From Verrucomicrobia bacterium S94 (GTDB taxonomy: Bacteria > Verrucomicrobiota > Kiritimatiellia > Kiritimatiellales > Pontiellaceae): a stretch of DNA of 64,000 nt. A model generated the notes under the pieces. That model did not search any database. It saw nothing but the letters and a program-made list of their open reading frames with translations, and was not told the DNA's origin. The position numbers were made by a program, and so were the translations under genes. Location: contig CP036201.1 of NCBI GenBank assembly GCA_004299845.1, forward strand, positions 2,790,001 through 2,854,000. Reading direction: 5' to 3'. The number at the start of each line of letters is the position of its first letter. The first letter of the stretch is position 1. Of this stretch, positions 9,174 to 18,191 are shown piece after piece.

Positions 9174-9512
9174 TCAACCGGTAACGATACCGAAATAGCG
9201 AACAACCAGTTCGGCGGAACCGGTGTTGATAATTTCATGGGCATCGCCGGGCTCAACCACGACCGTAATACCCGGTGAAAAAACGTATGCAACATCATTC
9301 ACCCGTATTTCGCCGCAGCCGGATTCGCAGGTAAAAATTTCGGCCATATCGCGGTGGATATGACGTTCCGCTTTTTCACCGGGCGGAAAAACGGCCCGGG
9401 AATAATTGGTGAGGCGCGGAACCACGCCGTCTGCCACAATGACCTGCTTCCGTATCTTCGCATTATGCGATACCGGCGTTTCCGGAATTTCACTATGCCT
9501 GATTCGTTTCAT
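9174..9512 (-). CDS. Cupin domain protein
   Basis: A small single-domain cupin (112 residues from ATG 9512). Both cupin motifs are visible: the first as PPGEKAERHIHRDMAEIFTC (H-x-H with downstream E) and the second as EPGDAHEIINTG. These residues bind a metal in the barrel. The frame is open back to a TTG at 9560 beside the upstream lipoprotein stop, but the extra residues look non-coding. The role could be sugar isomerase-like or small-molecule binding; the sequence does not decide. Confidence 0.75.
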   Translation of the reverse strand: MKRIRHSEIPETPVSHNAKIRKQVIVADGVVPRLTNYSRAVFPPGEKAERHIHRDMAEIFTCESGCGEIRVNDVAYVFSPGITVVVEPGDAHEIINTGSAELVVRYFGIVTG

Positions 9513-9556
9513 ACCCCCAGCAGAACATAGTTTCCAACCGCAGAAAAGAGAGAAGC

Positions 9557-10108
9557 TCAATGATGCAGCAGTTCCTCGCCCCGGATACCCGCGTCCGGAT
9601 CGAAGACCATGGTTTTACGATAAACGGTCGTCTCTTCGCCAGGCACTGCCACAAAATCAAAGGGAATGGTTTTCCCGATTTCGCCGGATTCCGAAAAATG
9701 TGATGCCAGATAAATCCCCGTAACCTGATACCGGTTAATGGCGAGCGGCTCGATCTTCACGGTAAAGTTTTCACCGGGCATCCCCGAAACTGCCACCATT
9801 TCGTCGCCCATAAGACATTCGGTTTCTGAAGAATAGCCGACCACCGTTGCACTGCGTTTCACCCGGGCCCATACCGAGGGCTCTACCACAATGGAAAAGT
9901 GGTGGTTTCTGCCATGCGATTCCGGCACACCTTTTTCACGGACCTTTACATAGTGATCCATCCAGAAGGCGATCTGTTCATCTTCCACCGGTTCGATTTT
10001 AACAATCAGCTCATCTGTAACCATACACGGTTTCAGCACCGTCGGTTTCAGATGGCTGCATCCCGCCAAAAGAAAAAGCAGTCCCGCCTTCAGTATCGCG
10101 TTCATCAT
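9557..10108 (-). CDS. Hypothetical lipoprotein, paralogue of the gene at 10313
   Basis: A 183-residue protein with a lipoprotein signal (MMNAILKAGLLFLLAGC), where the cysteine would be lipidated. The C-terminal part (VKIEPLAINRYQVTGIYLAS through IPFDFVAVPGEE) matches the pattern of the lipoprotein at 10313-10870 (VALEPGTHLVAKV, VVGVYVQV, MPFDLVCD). The two are therefore probably diverged paralogues, predicted to be beta-rich and anchored in a membrane facing the periplasm. The function is unknown. Confidence 0.65.
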   Translation of the reverse strand: MMNAILKAGLLFLLAGCSHLKPTVLKPCMVTDELIVKIEPVEDEQIAFWMDHYVKVREKGVPESHGRNHHFSIVVEPSVWARVKRSATVVGYSSETECLMGDEMVAVSGMPGENFTVKIEPLAINRYQVTGIYLASHFSESGEIGKTIPFDFVAVPGEETTVYRKTMVFDPDAGIRGEELLHH

Positions 10109-10140
10109 TCGCCCCGGCTTTTAGTACCTGTTGGTGACTA

Positions 10141-10292
10141 ACACCAAACGTTAAAACTATCCGGTATAAATTTGATCCCTCGCAGAGGCACTGAGGACGC
10201 AGAGAAATTCAGTCATAAACGGCTCCGCGCTCTCTGCGCCTCTGCGCGGAATAACGCTGTCGTTAAGACCGGAATGTTTTAGTAAATGGTAT
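10141..10292. mobile_element. MITE-like palindromic element, copy 1
   Basis: This 152-bp element runs from ACACCAAACGTTAAAAC to GTTTTAGTAAATGGTAT. Its ends are imperfect inverted repeats of about 30 bp; the reverse complement of the right end reads ATACCATTTACTAAAAC and then ATTCCGGT, matching the left end at most positions. The interior also folds back on itself (CGCAGAGGCACTGAGGACGC against GCGCCTCTGCGCGG). It encodes no protein. Near-identical copies lie at 24387 and 33771, with a divergent one at 40818. It sits between two paralogous lipoprotein genes. Confidence 0.8.
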
Positions 10293-10312
10293 AAGTGAAC
10301 AGGAAGGCTTCG

Positions 10313-10870
10313 TTAATCAAGCGGAGTGTCGGTATTGGATGAATTCACCTTTGCCGTAACAGCTGTCGGCACACTGCAGTCATACACTTCATAAACACGT
10401 CCCATATCGCACACCAGGTCAAACGGCATGCTGAAAACCCCGCCGGAATCCGGCACCTGGACATACACCCCTACGACACGGGCGGTGTTCTGCAACTCCG
10501 GAATCACCTTCGCCACAAGATGTGTTCCCGGCTCAAGCGCCACCTTCACCGGGGTGCCATCCAGCAGAAATGTCTCCTGCATCACACCGTCCTTCTCTTC
10601 GGTACCGTCGGACGCACGGAATTTTCCGGGATACCCCTCCACACCGGCCGATCCGATGATCGCCCACTGATCCTTCTGCTTCGGATCCGTCCCCTCCAGC
10701 GCGGCGCGTTCCACCCGAACCTCGTAGGTCCCGATAAGCTGATTCACCCGCAGCAGCAGCTTTTCGTTCCGCATCGCAGTTTTCATGGCGTTCTGTGCAC
10801 GACCGGTTTCCGTGGTCTGGCAGCCGGCAAGGCATACCCCCACCGCCAGCAAGGTCAATATTCTGTTCAT
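10313..10870 (-). CDS. Hypothetical lipoprotein, paralogue of the gene at 9557
   Basis: A 185-residue protein with a clear lipobox (MNRILTLLAVGVCLAGC). The mature region begins QTTETGRAQNAMKTAMRNEKLLL and continues as predicted beta-rich sequence (YEVRVERAALEGTDPKQKDQ). Its C-terminal pattern (VALEPGTHLVAKV, ARVVGVYVQVPDSGG, SMPFDLVCDMGRVYEVYD) parallels the downstream lipoprotein. The MITE-like element copy 1 lies 20 bases past its stop codon. No family with known function was recognised. Confidence 0.65.
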   Translation of the reverse strand: MNRILTLLAVGVCLAGCQTTETGRAQNAMKTAMRNEKLLLRVNQLIGTYEVRVERAALEGTDPKQKDQWAIIGSAGVEGYPGKFRASDGTEEKDGVMQETFLLDGTPVKVALEPGTHLVAKVIPELQNTARVVGVYVQVPDSGGVFSMPFDLVCDMGRVYEVYDCSVPTAVTAKVNSSNTDTPLD

Positions 10871-10965
10871 GATCTGAAAAAATCCTTTTCTTAATTAAAT
10901 CCATATAAATGGTAATAAATTACCACGAATCGGAAAGATAGCTTAAATCATGCCAGTTCTTCTAA

Positions 10966-11670
10966 TCAATGGACCAACTGAAGCAGAATATTTTCCAGCC
11001 ATTGAAGCTTCATTTTCTGCATCATGGGACTTGGATGCGCATTCAGCAGCGGATGTACTGCCGAAGGTACGGCTACCGTTGGAAATGCCGCGATCCGCTC
11101 CATACACGGTTCCGCCAGCGGCAGCAGACCGGGATCCTGCCCCCAGCCCAGCAGTATCGGCGTATTCGTTTTCCGTTGCAGCGAAAATGTACATTCATCC
11201 CTCCGTTCGGCGCAGAAAAGACTGTGCACATGCCCCCCCGCCACGCTGCGAAGCGCCTCGACTTTTTCCAGAAATTTTCCGGATTTAGGATCCCGCAGAT
11301 CGGAAAGATTCAGTACCCGGATATGGCTCCAGCCTTTCGAAACCGCCACACGCATGACCTGATACTGCGTATTGTCCGGCTGCGTCAGCACCAGCTCCTT
11401 ACGCCGTTTTTTTCCGGACTCCGGGTATTCAATCACCCGGTCCGCATACCCCGCTTTTTTCGGTCGGGACGACCCCGGATTCATCATAATCACCACCACA
11501 TCCGGAATCATTTCCGAAATGGCCGACGGCTCATCCTGCGGGACCGTCCCATCCACGATTTCAAGCACACTACGGCACTTCACCTTTTCACCGTTTTTCA
11601 GTCCCAGTTCATAAAAATGGCCGAAACACGTAAAGCGCTTCTTCAATTCAGCCGCATACAGAAATTCCAT
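10966..11670 (-). CDS. DUF1643-like protein
   Basis: A 234-residue protein from ATG 11670, preceded by AAGGA. The recognisable segment is DVVVIMMNPGSSRP, resembling the DUF1643 signature (usually MLNPS-type), followed by QVMRVAVSKGWSHIRVLNLSDLRDP and a C-terminal PILLGWGQDPGLLPLA. DUF1643 proteins often occur near mobile or defence genes, but their activity is not established. An in-frame upstream extension to 11715 looks unlikely to be translated. Confidence 0.65.
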   Translation of the reverse strand: MEFLYAAELKKRFTCFGHFYELGLKNGEKVKCRSVLEIVDGTVPQDEPSAISEMIPDVVVIMMNPGSSRPKKAGYADRVIEYPESGKKRRKELVLTQPDNTQYQVMRVAVSKGWSHIRVLNLSDLRDPKSGKFLEKVEALRSVAGGHVHSLFCAERRDECTFSLQRKTNTPILLGWGQDPGLLPLAEPCMERIAAFPTVAVPSAVHPLLNAHPSPMMQKMKLQWLENILLQLVH

Positions 11671-11801
11671 GAATCCGTCCTTTTGTTTCTTCGCATGCAA
11701 TACAGCAGAACACATTGCGTCATAATTAAGAGCCTATTTTAATCTTTTTGAGCGAAGAGGAACAAACTATCTTTATCACGATAGAAACAGATGGGGTTAA
11801 T

Positions 11802-12716
11802 ATGCACATTGTAATTGATATACTGGCAGTTATTGTCCTGCTCTTTTTTCTGCTGGCGGGATGGCACAAAGGCTTTCTGCTTTCCATTCTCAGTGTGGTC
11901 CGGGTTGTACTGGCCTACGGTGCCGCCTTTTTCGCCGGCCGCTATATCGGAGCCTGGCTCGGCGAAGTGGCTCACAGACCCCGCATTGTCACCATTCCGG
12001 TCGTCGCCGGACTGACCTTCGTCGTTATCACCTTCATCTTCCACGTGGTCATGACGAACCTCCGCGATACCCTCAGAGAAAAAGAGGAGAAAGAAGATTA
12101 CAGCCTTCCATGGTACAACGCACTCAGCGGCGCAGCCATCAACCTCTTCATCGGCCTCTTTTCCATGATTTTCCTCTTCTGGCTGGGCGACATCTTCAGT
12201 GTCGGCACCACCGGAAAACCGATTCCGGGATCCGCACATTCAAAATTCGCCTCCCTCGCCCGGCGCGGAACCTATGAAGCAGTCTATATGATCGGTGCCC
12301 GCAAAGGCCGCGAATCACAGGCCGCCGCAACCGCCCGCGTCATCAGCAACCCCGCTCAGGGCATGCAACACCTCGAAAACGTAATGGCCGCCGACACCAT
12401 CCAGGCCCTTGTGAAAGACCGCCAGTTTGCTGAAGACCTGCTCAGCGGCGATGCCGGACGCATTGAAAGCAATGCCTCGCTGCAGGCACTGTTCAGGGAT
12501 GAAAAAACGCTCGAAGAACTGAAAGCCCTCGGTTTTTTCAGCGGACGCGAAAAAAAATCTGAAATCTGCCAAAGCCTCTCCCGTTTCGGCCGCAACGAAA
12601 AGATCCAGACCAGCCTTCAGAGCCTGAAAGAGCGCGACCTGCTCAGCACCGACAAAATCACCCTGCTCATTCGCGACCCCGAATTTGATATCATTATCGG
12701 AGAACTACTCAAATAG
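11802..12716 (+). CDS. CvpA family membrane protein
   Basis: A 304-residue protein starting at ATG 11802 with GGGG upstream. Four hydrophobic segments lie in the first 160 residues: IDILAVIVLLFFLLAGWHKGF, VVRVVLAYGAAFFAGRYIG, the VTIPVVAGLTFVVITFIFHVV region and INLFIGLFSMIFLFWLG. This is the colicin V production (CvpA) layout. The C-terminal half is soluble and helical. The nearest downstream genes are an envelope lipoprotein operon starting 77 bases later. The role is unproven; CvpA proteins are linked to envelope integrity. Confidence 0.8.
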   Translation: MHIVIDILAVIVLLFFLLAGWHKGFLLSILSVVRVVLAYGAAFFAGRYIGAWLGEVAHRPRIVTIPVVAGLTFVVITFIFHVVMTNLRDTLREKEEKEDYSLPWYNALSGAAINLFIGLFSMIFLFWLGDIFSVGTTGKPIPGSAHSKFASLARRGTYEAVYMIGARKGRESQAAATARVISNPAQGMQHLENVMAADTIQALVKDRQFAEDLLSGDAGRIESNASLQALFRDEKTLEELKALGFFSGREKKSEICQSLSRFGRNEKIQTSLQSLKERDLLSTDKITLLIRDPEFDIIIGELLK

Positions 12717-12793
12717 AAGCAAGGTTGACCTGTTACCCCCTGCAGTATAGGATTTTTCAGAGTTTAAATGTTTTTAACCCAGGAGAGATACCC

Positions 12794-13396
12794 ATGAAGA
12801 GCAGTGTTCTGTTATCCGCCCTCATTCTTTTTTCCGCCGCGGCCCTCACCGGGTGCAAAACCAAAGTCGAACGAATGGCCGCCGACGAACAGATGGATAT
12901 TTCCGGCCGCTGGAACGACACCGATTCCCAGCTCGTTTCCCAGGAAATGATCGCCGATATTGCCAAACGCCCGTGGATCGAAGAATACACCGCGAAAAAC
13001 GGCAGGAAACCGGTCGTGATCGTCGGCACCGTACGCAACCTCAGCTCCGAACACATCGAAACCGCTACCTTTGTGAAAGATCTTGAACGCGAACTGATTA
13101 ACAACGGCCGCGTGACCTTTGTGGCCAATAATACGGAACGGGCCGAACTTCGCGATGAGCGCAAACAGCAGCAGACCTGGTCGCGCGAAGAAACCCAGAA
13201 ACGCCTCGCCGCCGAAACCGGTGCGGACTACATGCTCCAGGGCAGCATCAAAACCATTATCGACTCCGAAGGCAAACGTTCCGTGAAATTCTATCAGGTG
13301 GATATGGAAATGATTCACCTCGAAACCAACGAAAAGGTTTGGATGGGCAGCAAAAAGATCAAGAAATACGTCAAAAAACGCTCGGTTAAATGGTAA
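12794..13396 (+). CDS. lpoB: LpoB-type penicillin-binding protein activator
   Basis: A 200-residue lipoprotein from ATG 12794 with AGGAGAG seven bases upstream. The lipobox is in LILFSAAALTGC. The mature part has the LpoB/COG3417 pattern: ISGRWNDTDSQLVSQEMIAD, KPVVIVGTVRNLSSEHI, FVKDLERELINNGRVTFV, GADYMLQGSIKTI and NEKVWMGSKKIKK. In E. coli LpoB reaches through the wall to activate PBP1b. Here it heads a three-gene set with COG3014 and LPP20 lipoproteins, an arrangement seen in many Gram-negatives. Direct PBP activation in this phylum is inference. Confidence 0.85.
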   Translation: MKSSVLLSALILFSAAALTGCKTKVERMAADEQMDISGRWNDTDSQLVSQEMIADIAKRPWIEEYTAKNGRKPVVIVGTVRNLSSEHIETATFVKDLERELINNGRVTFVANNTERAELRDERKQQQTWSREETQKRLAAETGADYMLQGSIKTIIDSEGKRSVKFYQVDMEMIHLETNEKVWMGSKKIKKYVKKRSVKW

Positions 13397-13404
13397 TCCT
13401 TTTT

Positions 13405-13436
13405 CGGAAAAGCAGTGTTTCGGCACTGCTTTTCCG
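13405..13436. terminator. Perfect 13-bp hairpin between lpoB and the COG3014 gene
   Basis: CGGAAAAGCAGTG and CACTGCTTTTCCG form a perfect 13-bp stem around a TTTCGG loop. It lies just after the lpoB stop and just before the next gene. No T-tract follows, so it may act as an RNA stabiliser or partial attenuator rather than a classic terminator. It also argues against a GTG start at 13415, which lies within the stem. Confidence 0.55.
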
Positions 13437-13447
13437 ATACTGACGCC

Positions 13448-14842
13448 GTGTTCCGTCCTCTGTCCATATTCCTGATCAGTCTCACGCTGCTGAGCGGCTG
13501 TACGTATCTGCGCACCGACAAAGGACACTATGCCGGAACAAAGGCGATGCTGGCGAAGGGCGACTACGCATCCGCCATCAGCAGAATCGAAGCCGCCAAA
13601 GAAAAATTCTACACGCACAAAGACCGGGTGGTCTACTATCTCGACACCGGCATGCTCTACCACTGGAACGGGCAGTACGAAAAGAGCAATGAACAGCTCG
13701 AAAAAGCCGAGCGCGCTATCGAGGCAAACTTCACCAGAAGCATCTCCCGCTCGGCCTCCTCTCTCATTCTCAACGACAACGCGCTTGCCTATGCCGGAGA
13801 GGATTATGAAGATATTTACCTCAACGCATTCAAAGCCCTCAACTATCTTGCCCTCGGCCGGAACGACGAGGCCTTTGTAGAAGTACGGCGCATCAACCTG
13901 AAGCTCGCGCAACTGGAGGATAAATATGACAGGATTGCGCAGAAACTGAACGAAGCCGAAGAAGCACACGAGGCATTCAGACCCGGAAAAAGCTATTTTC
14001 AGGAATCCGCCCTCGGTCGATACCTCAGCATGCTGCTCTACCGCAATGAAGGCCGCTGGGACGACGTCCGGATCGACCTCGATAAAATTTCACAGGGTTG
14101 GAAGCTTCAGCCCGATATCTACACCTTCAGCAAACCCGACTTTTCATTATCCACCGAACAGGTTGATCCGCCGGAAGCCCGTCTCAATGTTATCGCGTTC
14201 AGCGGAATCGGACCGGACAAAAAAGCGAGTTCGTTTTATGTTTATACGGAAGAAAACCTGATCGTTCTTGCCGGCTCCCAGGAGGACTATCTCGGCAAAC
14301 AGAAAATTGAAGATCTCACTGTCATCCCCTGGATGGGCATAACGCCGGGCTACAATTTTAAATTCCAGCTGCCCCGAATGGAGAAACGCCCCTCCCAGGT
14401 AAACCATATCGAAGTTGAAATTGAAGATATCGGCTCTATCCCGCTCCAACGGCTGGAAAGTCTGGAAAACGCGGCCATCGAAACGTTCGGCGTCCGAAAA
14501 CCGCTGATCTATCTGAAGACGCTGACCCGCGCCGTTGTCAAAGGACTTGCCACCCAGGCCGCCACCGAGCAGGCGACCGACAACATGGACAGCGGCCTCG
14601 CCTTCTTCACCCGTCTGGCCGCCACCGCGCTGGTCAACACAACCGAAAATGCCGATCTGCGGCTCTCGCGCTTTTTCCCGGCCGATGCCTCCATCCGGGA
14701 AGTTCACCTGCCGGAGGGCCTCTATAACATCCGGATCAAATACTACGACCATGCCGGCAAACTTCTTTTCACCGATGAAAGAAACGGAGTTTCCATTGAA
14801 GCCGGCAAACTGAATGTGCTTGAATCCGCTTATCTCAACTGA
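13448..14842 (+). CDS. COG3014 family lipoprotein
   Basis: A 464-residue protein read from GTG 13448 (an in-frame GTG at 13415 falls inside a hairpin). It begins with a lipoprotein signal (PLSIFLISLTLLSGC). TPR-like helices follow (AMLAKGDYASAISRIEAAKE, YLDTGMLYHWNGQYEKSNEQ), then a beta-rich second half (ARLNVIAFSGIGPDKKASSF, SQVNHIEVEIEDIGSI) and the C-terminal LPEGLYNIRIKYYDHAGKLL. This matches the uncharacterised COG3014 family, whose genes commonly sit between LpoB-like and LPP20-like lipoprotein genes as here. Confidence 0.8.
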   Translation: MFRPLSIFLISLTLLSGCTYLRTDKGHYAGTKAMLAKGDYASAISRIEAAKEKFYTHKDRVVYYLDTGMLYHWNGQYEKSNEQLEKAERAIEANFTRSISRSASSLILNDNALAYAGEDYEDIYLNAFKALNYLALGRNDEAFVEVRRINLKLAQLEDKYDRIAQKLNEAEEAHEAFRPGKSYFQESALGRYLSMLLYRNEGRWDDVRIDLDKISQGWKLQPDIYTFSKPDFSLSTEQVDPPEARLNVIAFSGIGPDKKASSFYVYTEENLIVLAGSQEDYLGKQKIEDLTVIPWMGITPGYNFKFQLPRMEKRPSQVNHIEVEIEDIGSIPLQRLESLENAAIETFGVRKPLIYLKTLTRAVVKGLATQAATEQATDNMDSGLAFFTRLAATALVNTTENADLRLSRFFPADASIREVHLPEGLYNIRIKYYDHAGKLLFTDERNGVSIEAGKLNVLESAYLN

Positions 14843-14850
14843 GGAGCACC

Positions 14851-15915
14851 ATGAAGCCAAAACCGGGCAGCAGCATTTTTCGGAAAGAAAATACCATGGC
14901 GAAATACAGAACATTCACACCTCAACTGCTTCTCGTTTCTGCACTGCTCCTTGCTGCCGGCTGTATAACCGGAAGCCGTGAACCGGACTGGGTATCCAAC
15001 CCGAAAAACGTCTATCCCGATTCAGAGTATCTGTCCGCCGTCGGAGCCGGTGATACCCGCCGTTCAGCTGAAAATGCGGCAGCGGCCAGTCTTGCCCGGA
15101 TTTTCGAATCACATATTGAATCCGACGAACGCCTGCTGGACCAGACCTTTGAAACACAATCCAGCTTCGACCGCACCACCCGTTTTTCGTCCGACATCAA
15201 TATCCTATCCTCCCAAACCCTTTACAACATCCAGTTTGCCGAGGCCTGGAAAGACAATCTCGGGCGCTACCATGCCGTCGCCTACCTCAACCGACGTGAC
15301 ACCGCCGAAATCTATCGCGATAAAATCAAAGAACAAACCGCCCGCGTTAATTTTCTCCGGGCCAGCGCGGAGCAGACCGGCCAGATCCTGAAAAAATACG
15401 CTACACTGCGTACCGCCAGCCGGCATGCGCTGGAAGCCGATAACCTTCTGCGTCAGCTGCAGGTCATCCACCCGCGTTCTGTGCCGGAGGTCACCCCCTC
15501 ATACTCCCTGAACCAGCTCCGCAAAGCCCTGGCCGACACCGCCAAAGAAATCAAGGTGCAGATCAATGTCAAAGGCGATGAAAAAAACCGGATGAAGGCT
15601 ACACTGCAGGAATTCATTACCCAATACGGCTTTGTGATCGGCAAACCGGCTGTACTGGATATTGAGGCGCATATTGAAGTCGACGATACCGGCGAGCGCG
15701 AACAGGGCCTTATTTTTGTACGCTACGAAATGCTGCTTCAGATTACCGATCCGGCCGGAAACGGCGTCGTCACAGTACGGGACAAAGGGCGCGAAGCCCA
15801 TAAAACCATGGAGCAGGCCCGTACCCGCTCTTTCCGGACACTGGAAAGTTCCATCCGGGCCAACGGTGCACAGCGGCTGGATCTTTATTTCGATTCGCTC
15901 ATTGATCAGCAATAG
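14851..15915 (+). CDS. LPP20 family lipoprotein
   Basis: Third gene of the lipoprotein operon, beginning eight bases after the COG3014 stop. ATG 14851 has a strong GAGGAG five bases upstream. An internal ATG at 14896 would give a more typical 23-residue signal before the lipobox LLLAAGC, so either start is possible. The LPP20 region reads PDWVSNPKNVYPDSEYLSAV and GAGDTRRSAENAAAASLARI. The C-terminal half (IKVQINVKGDEKNRMKATL, GLIFVRYEMLLQITDPAGNG) is a second domain of unknown role. Confidence 0.82.
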   Translation: MKPKPGSSIFRKENTMAKYRTFTPQLLLVSALLLAAGCITGSREPDWVSNPKNVYPDSEYLSAVGAGDTRRSAENAAAASLARIFESHIESDERLLDQTFETQSSFDRTTRFSSDINILSSQTLYNIQFAEAWKDNLGRYHAVAYLNRRDTAEIYRDKIKEQTARVNFLRASAEQTGQILKKYATLRTASRHALEADNLLRQLQVIHPRSVPEVTPSYSLNQLRKALADTAKEIKVQINVKGDEKNRMKATLQEFITQYGFVIGKPAVLDIEAHIEVDDTGEREQGLIFVRYEMLLQITDPAGNGVVTVRDKGREAHKTMEQARTRSFRTLESSIRANGAQRLDLYFDSLIDQQ

Positions 15916-15931
15916 CAGCGCCAGCACCCGG

Positions 15932-17227
15932 TTATGGACGGGGAATTCCACTGCCGGGCATGAGCTGCACATTTTTCACCACTTTCGGAATGAGACCGAT
16001 AGAGGCAAGCATGAAAATAATCAGTCCGGCAAATCCGATCAGGATCGCGTCGTAGTCCGTAAAACTCAGCCCCGCCAGCTTCCATTTTTCAGCCAGTGCA
16101 TGCCATTCAATCAACCGGGAAACAACGAGACCCGAAAGCGCCATCCCCAGGTTGAAAAGCGTCATATTCACCGATGTTGAAAGTGATTTGTTCGTGGCGG
16201 GAATCAGGGCCATCACCTCCGAAGTGGTCGCCACACCGGCCATAGCCCCCACCAGACTGAAAACAAACGTGCATGCGAGTACATGCACAAAAATCGGCCA
16301 GGGCATCAGGTCACGCACCAGCATCGCCAGAATGGTGCCGGCGTAGGCCAGATGGGTAAACAGGAAAACCCGCTTGGTCCCGAAACGGTCAACCGCCCGT
16401 CCGCCCAGCGCACAGCCCGCCACATTGCCGGCCAGAAAAAAGTTTCCGGCCAGCATGATCTGCGCTTCCGTAAAACGGAATACATCTTTCTGCATCAGCC
16501 CGAAAACAATCGGAACCCCTGCGGTAAACAGTGTAATCAGAAAAAGATAGGCATTGAACTGCGGAAAACCGGGAATCCCCGAAACCTCTCTGCAGGCCTG
16601 AATGAACGACTTCTGTTTATGCGCTTCACCGTCCTCCCGCTCCAGCTCCGGAATACGGGCATACGTGAAATAGCGTAAAACATGCGCAACCAGAATCACA
16701 CCGACCAGCGACTGAAATGCCCACATCGCCTGCGTCAGCTTCATCATACCGGCAACCGCCAGCGTGAAGAGAATGTTCACCACCATAAAAGTTACGCGCA
16801 GCCGCCCGAAAAAACGGCCGCGGATCGACGACGGAACGATCGGATTAAGCAGCGCGAACCAGCTGGCCCCCTGCAGGCTCCCGCCGATACAGAACAGCAG
16901 CAGAGACCCGACCACCATCACCATACCGGCCCGCATCCAGCCCGCCGCCAGCATCATGACCAGACTGAGCACAGTCATCACCTGCCCGATCAGCGCCAGT
17001 TTCAGCTTGCCCATGCGGTCCGAAAGAAAGGCAAACGGCAGCAGCAGAAACACACTGAACAGCGACGGCAGCGCAGACAGCGAAGCAAAAGAGGAACTGG
17101 AAAAACCCAGTTTGGTGAAATAGTTCAGGTAAAATCCGTTTTGAAAAAGGAATGCACTCAACATCCCCAGACACTGGGTCGTGATGATGATGCGGAATGC
17201 GCGGGTTCTCCGTTCGTCAGTAATCAT
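15932..17227 (-). CDS. Major facilitator superfamily transporter
   Basis: A 431-residue membrane protein with about 12 hydrophobic segments. The MFS loop signature after the second segment is present as LPFAFLSDRMGKLKLALIG, and the corresponding site in the second half is GGRAVDRFGTKRVFLF. Family features suggest a solute/proton transporter; the substrate cannot be read from sequence. The gene converges with the LPP20 gene and diverges from rsmI. Confidence 0.85.
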   Translation of the reverse strand: MITDERRTRAFRIIITTQCLGMLSAFLFQNGFYLNYFTKLGFSSSSFASLSALPSLFSVFLLLPFAFLSDRMGKLKLALIGQVMTVLSLVMMLAAGWMRAGMVMVVGSLLLFCIGGSLQGASWFALLNPIVPSSIRGRFFGRLRVTFMVVNILFTLAVAGMMKLTQAMWAFQSLVGVILVAHVLRYFTYARIPELEREDGEAHKQKSFIQACREVSGIPGFPQFNAYLFLITLFTAGVPIVFGLMQKDVFRFTEAQIMLAGNFFLAGNVAGCALGGRAVDRFGTKRVFLFTHLAYAGTILAMLVRDLMPWPIFVHVLACTFVFSLVGAMAGVATTSEVMALIPATNKSLSTSVNMTLFNLGMALSGLVVSRLIEWHALAEKWKLAGLSFTDYDAILIGFAGLIIFMLASIGLIPKVVKNVQLMPGSGIPRP

Positions 17228-17371
17228 AGAAATACCGAAATGATTTAAAGGGATAAGAGGTATTGGATTTTGACGGGGAAGTAAACTCCTCCATTAGGCC
17301 AATGCATAGAACCATGTTCAAATTTCAGTTTCCGGTTTCCACTTCGCCTCCTTTCCCCTATTTTCCAGTCC

Positions 17372-18052
17372 ATGGAAGCAGGACTTTATATTGTAGGCAC
17401 CCCGATCGGAAATCTTGGCGATATCTCGTTCCGGGCACTGGAAACGCTGAAAGAAGCCGATCTGATTGTGGCGGAGGATACCCGGCACACCCGCCGGCTG
17501 ACCGACCGCTACGAAATTTCCACTCATATGATGAGCTGCCACAAATTCAACGAACACCAGCGCGCCGAACAGATTATCGAGCGTATACACGGCGGCGGGG
17601 CCGTGGCCATGGTCACGGATTCGGGAATGCCCTGTATTTCAGACCCGGGCTCGCGCGTTATTCTGCTCTGCCGCGAAGCCGGCATTCCCATCACCGCCGT
17701 TCCCGGTCCGGCGGCCGTCACGACCGCCGTCGCCCTCAGCGGATTCGGTGAAAAAGGGTTTATTTTTGCCGGTTTTCTACCGCACAAAAGCGGTGGACGA
17801 AAACGGGACCTGCTCAAATGGGCCGACGCCGATCTGCCGGTGGTACTCTACGAATCGCCCTACCGCCTGATCAAGGTACTGAATGAAATTGAGGAGTATC
17901 TCGGTGCAGACCGCACCGTCTTTGTGGGCCGGGAACTGACTAAAAAATTCGAGGAATGCACCTGCGGCACCCCGCAGGAAATCCGGACAGCGTATGAAAA
18001 ACGAACCGTTAAAGGCGAATGTGTGGTAATCCTCCTGCCTGAAAAACGGTAA
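17372..18052 (+). CDS. rsmI: 16S rRNA 2'-O-ribose C1402 methyltransferase RsmI
   Basis: A 226-residue SAM-dependent methyltransferase of the tetrapyrrole-methylase fold. It has the N-terminal GLYIVGTPIGNLGDISFRAL, the VAEDTRHTRRL motif, ISDPGSRVILLCREAG, VPGPAAVTTAVALSG, FAGFLPHKSGGRK and VLYESPYRL, all hallmarks of RsmI (YraL). RsmI methylates the ribose of C1402 in 16S rRNA, together with RsmH at the base. It is about 60 residues shorter than the E. coli protein, lacking the C-terminal extension, as in many compact homologues. Confidence 0.93.
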   Translation: MEAGLYIVGTPIGNLGDISFRALETLKEADLIVAEDTRHTRRLTDRYEISTHMMSCHKFNEHQRAEQIIERIHGGGAVAMVTDSGMPCISDPGSRVILLCREAGIPITAVPGPAAVTTAVALSGFGEKGFIFAGFLPHKSGGRKRDLLKWADADLPVVLYESPYRLIKVLNEIEEYLGADRTVFVGRELTKKFEECTCGTPQEIRTAYEKRTVKGECVVILLPEKR

Positions 18053-18191
18053 ATCAAAACCGGCCCTTTTAATGCTTTTCATACCGGCACGGCTAGTAAA
18101 AAACGTGATTTCCCAACTATTCACGTTGAACTCGCCAACGACGGTAGATACTATCTGCACGGTTCGGAGATTTATGAGGGGTTAGATACAT

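Noticed and set aside
13415-13447. Alternative GTG start of the COG3014 gene
   Set aside because: It lies within a perfect hairpin and adds residues before an otherwise normal lipoprotein signal.
12812-13969. Long minus-strand frame opposite lpoB and the COG3014 gene
   Set aside because: It is antisense to two well-supported genes and its sequence shows no domain; it results from codon bias on the coding strand.
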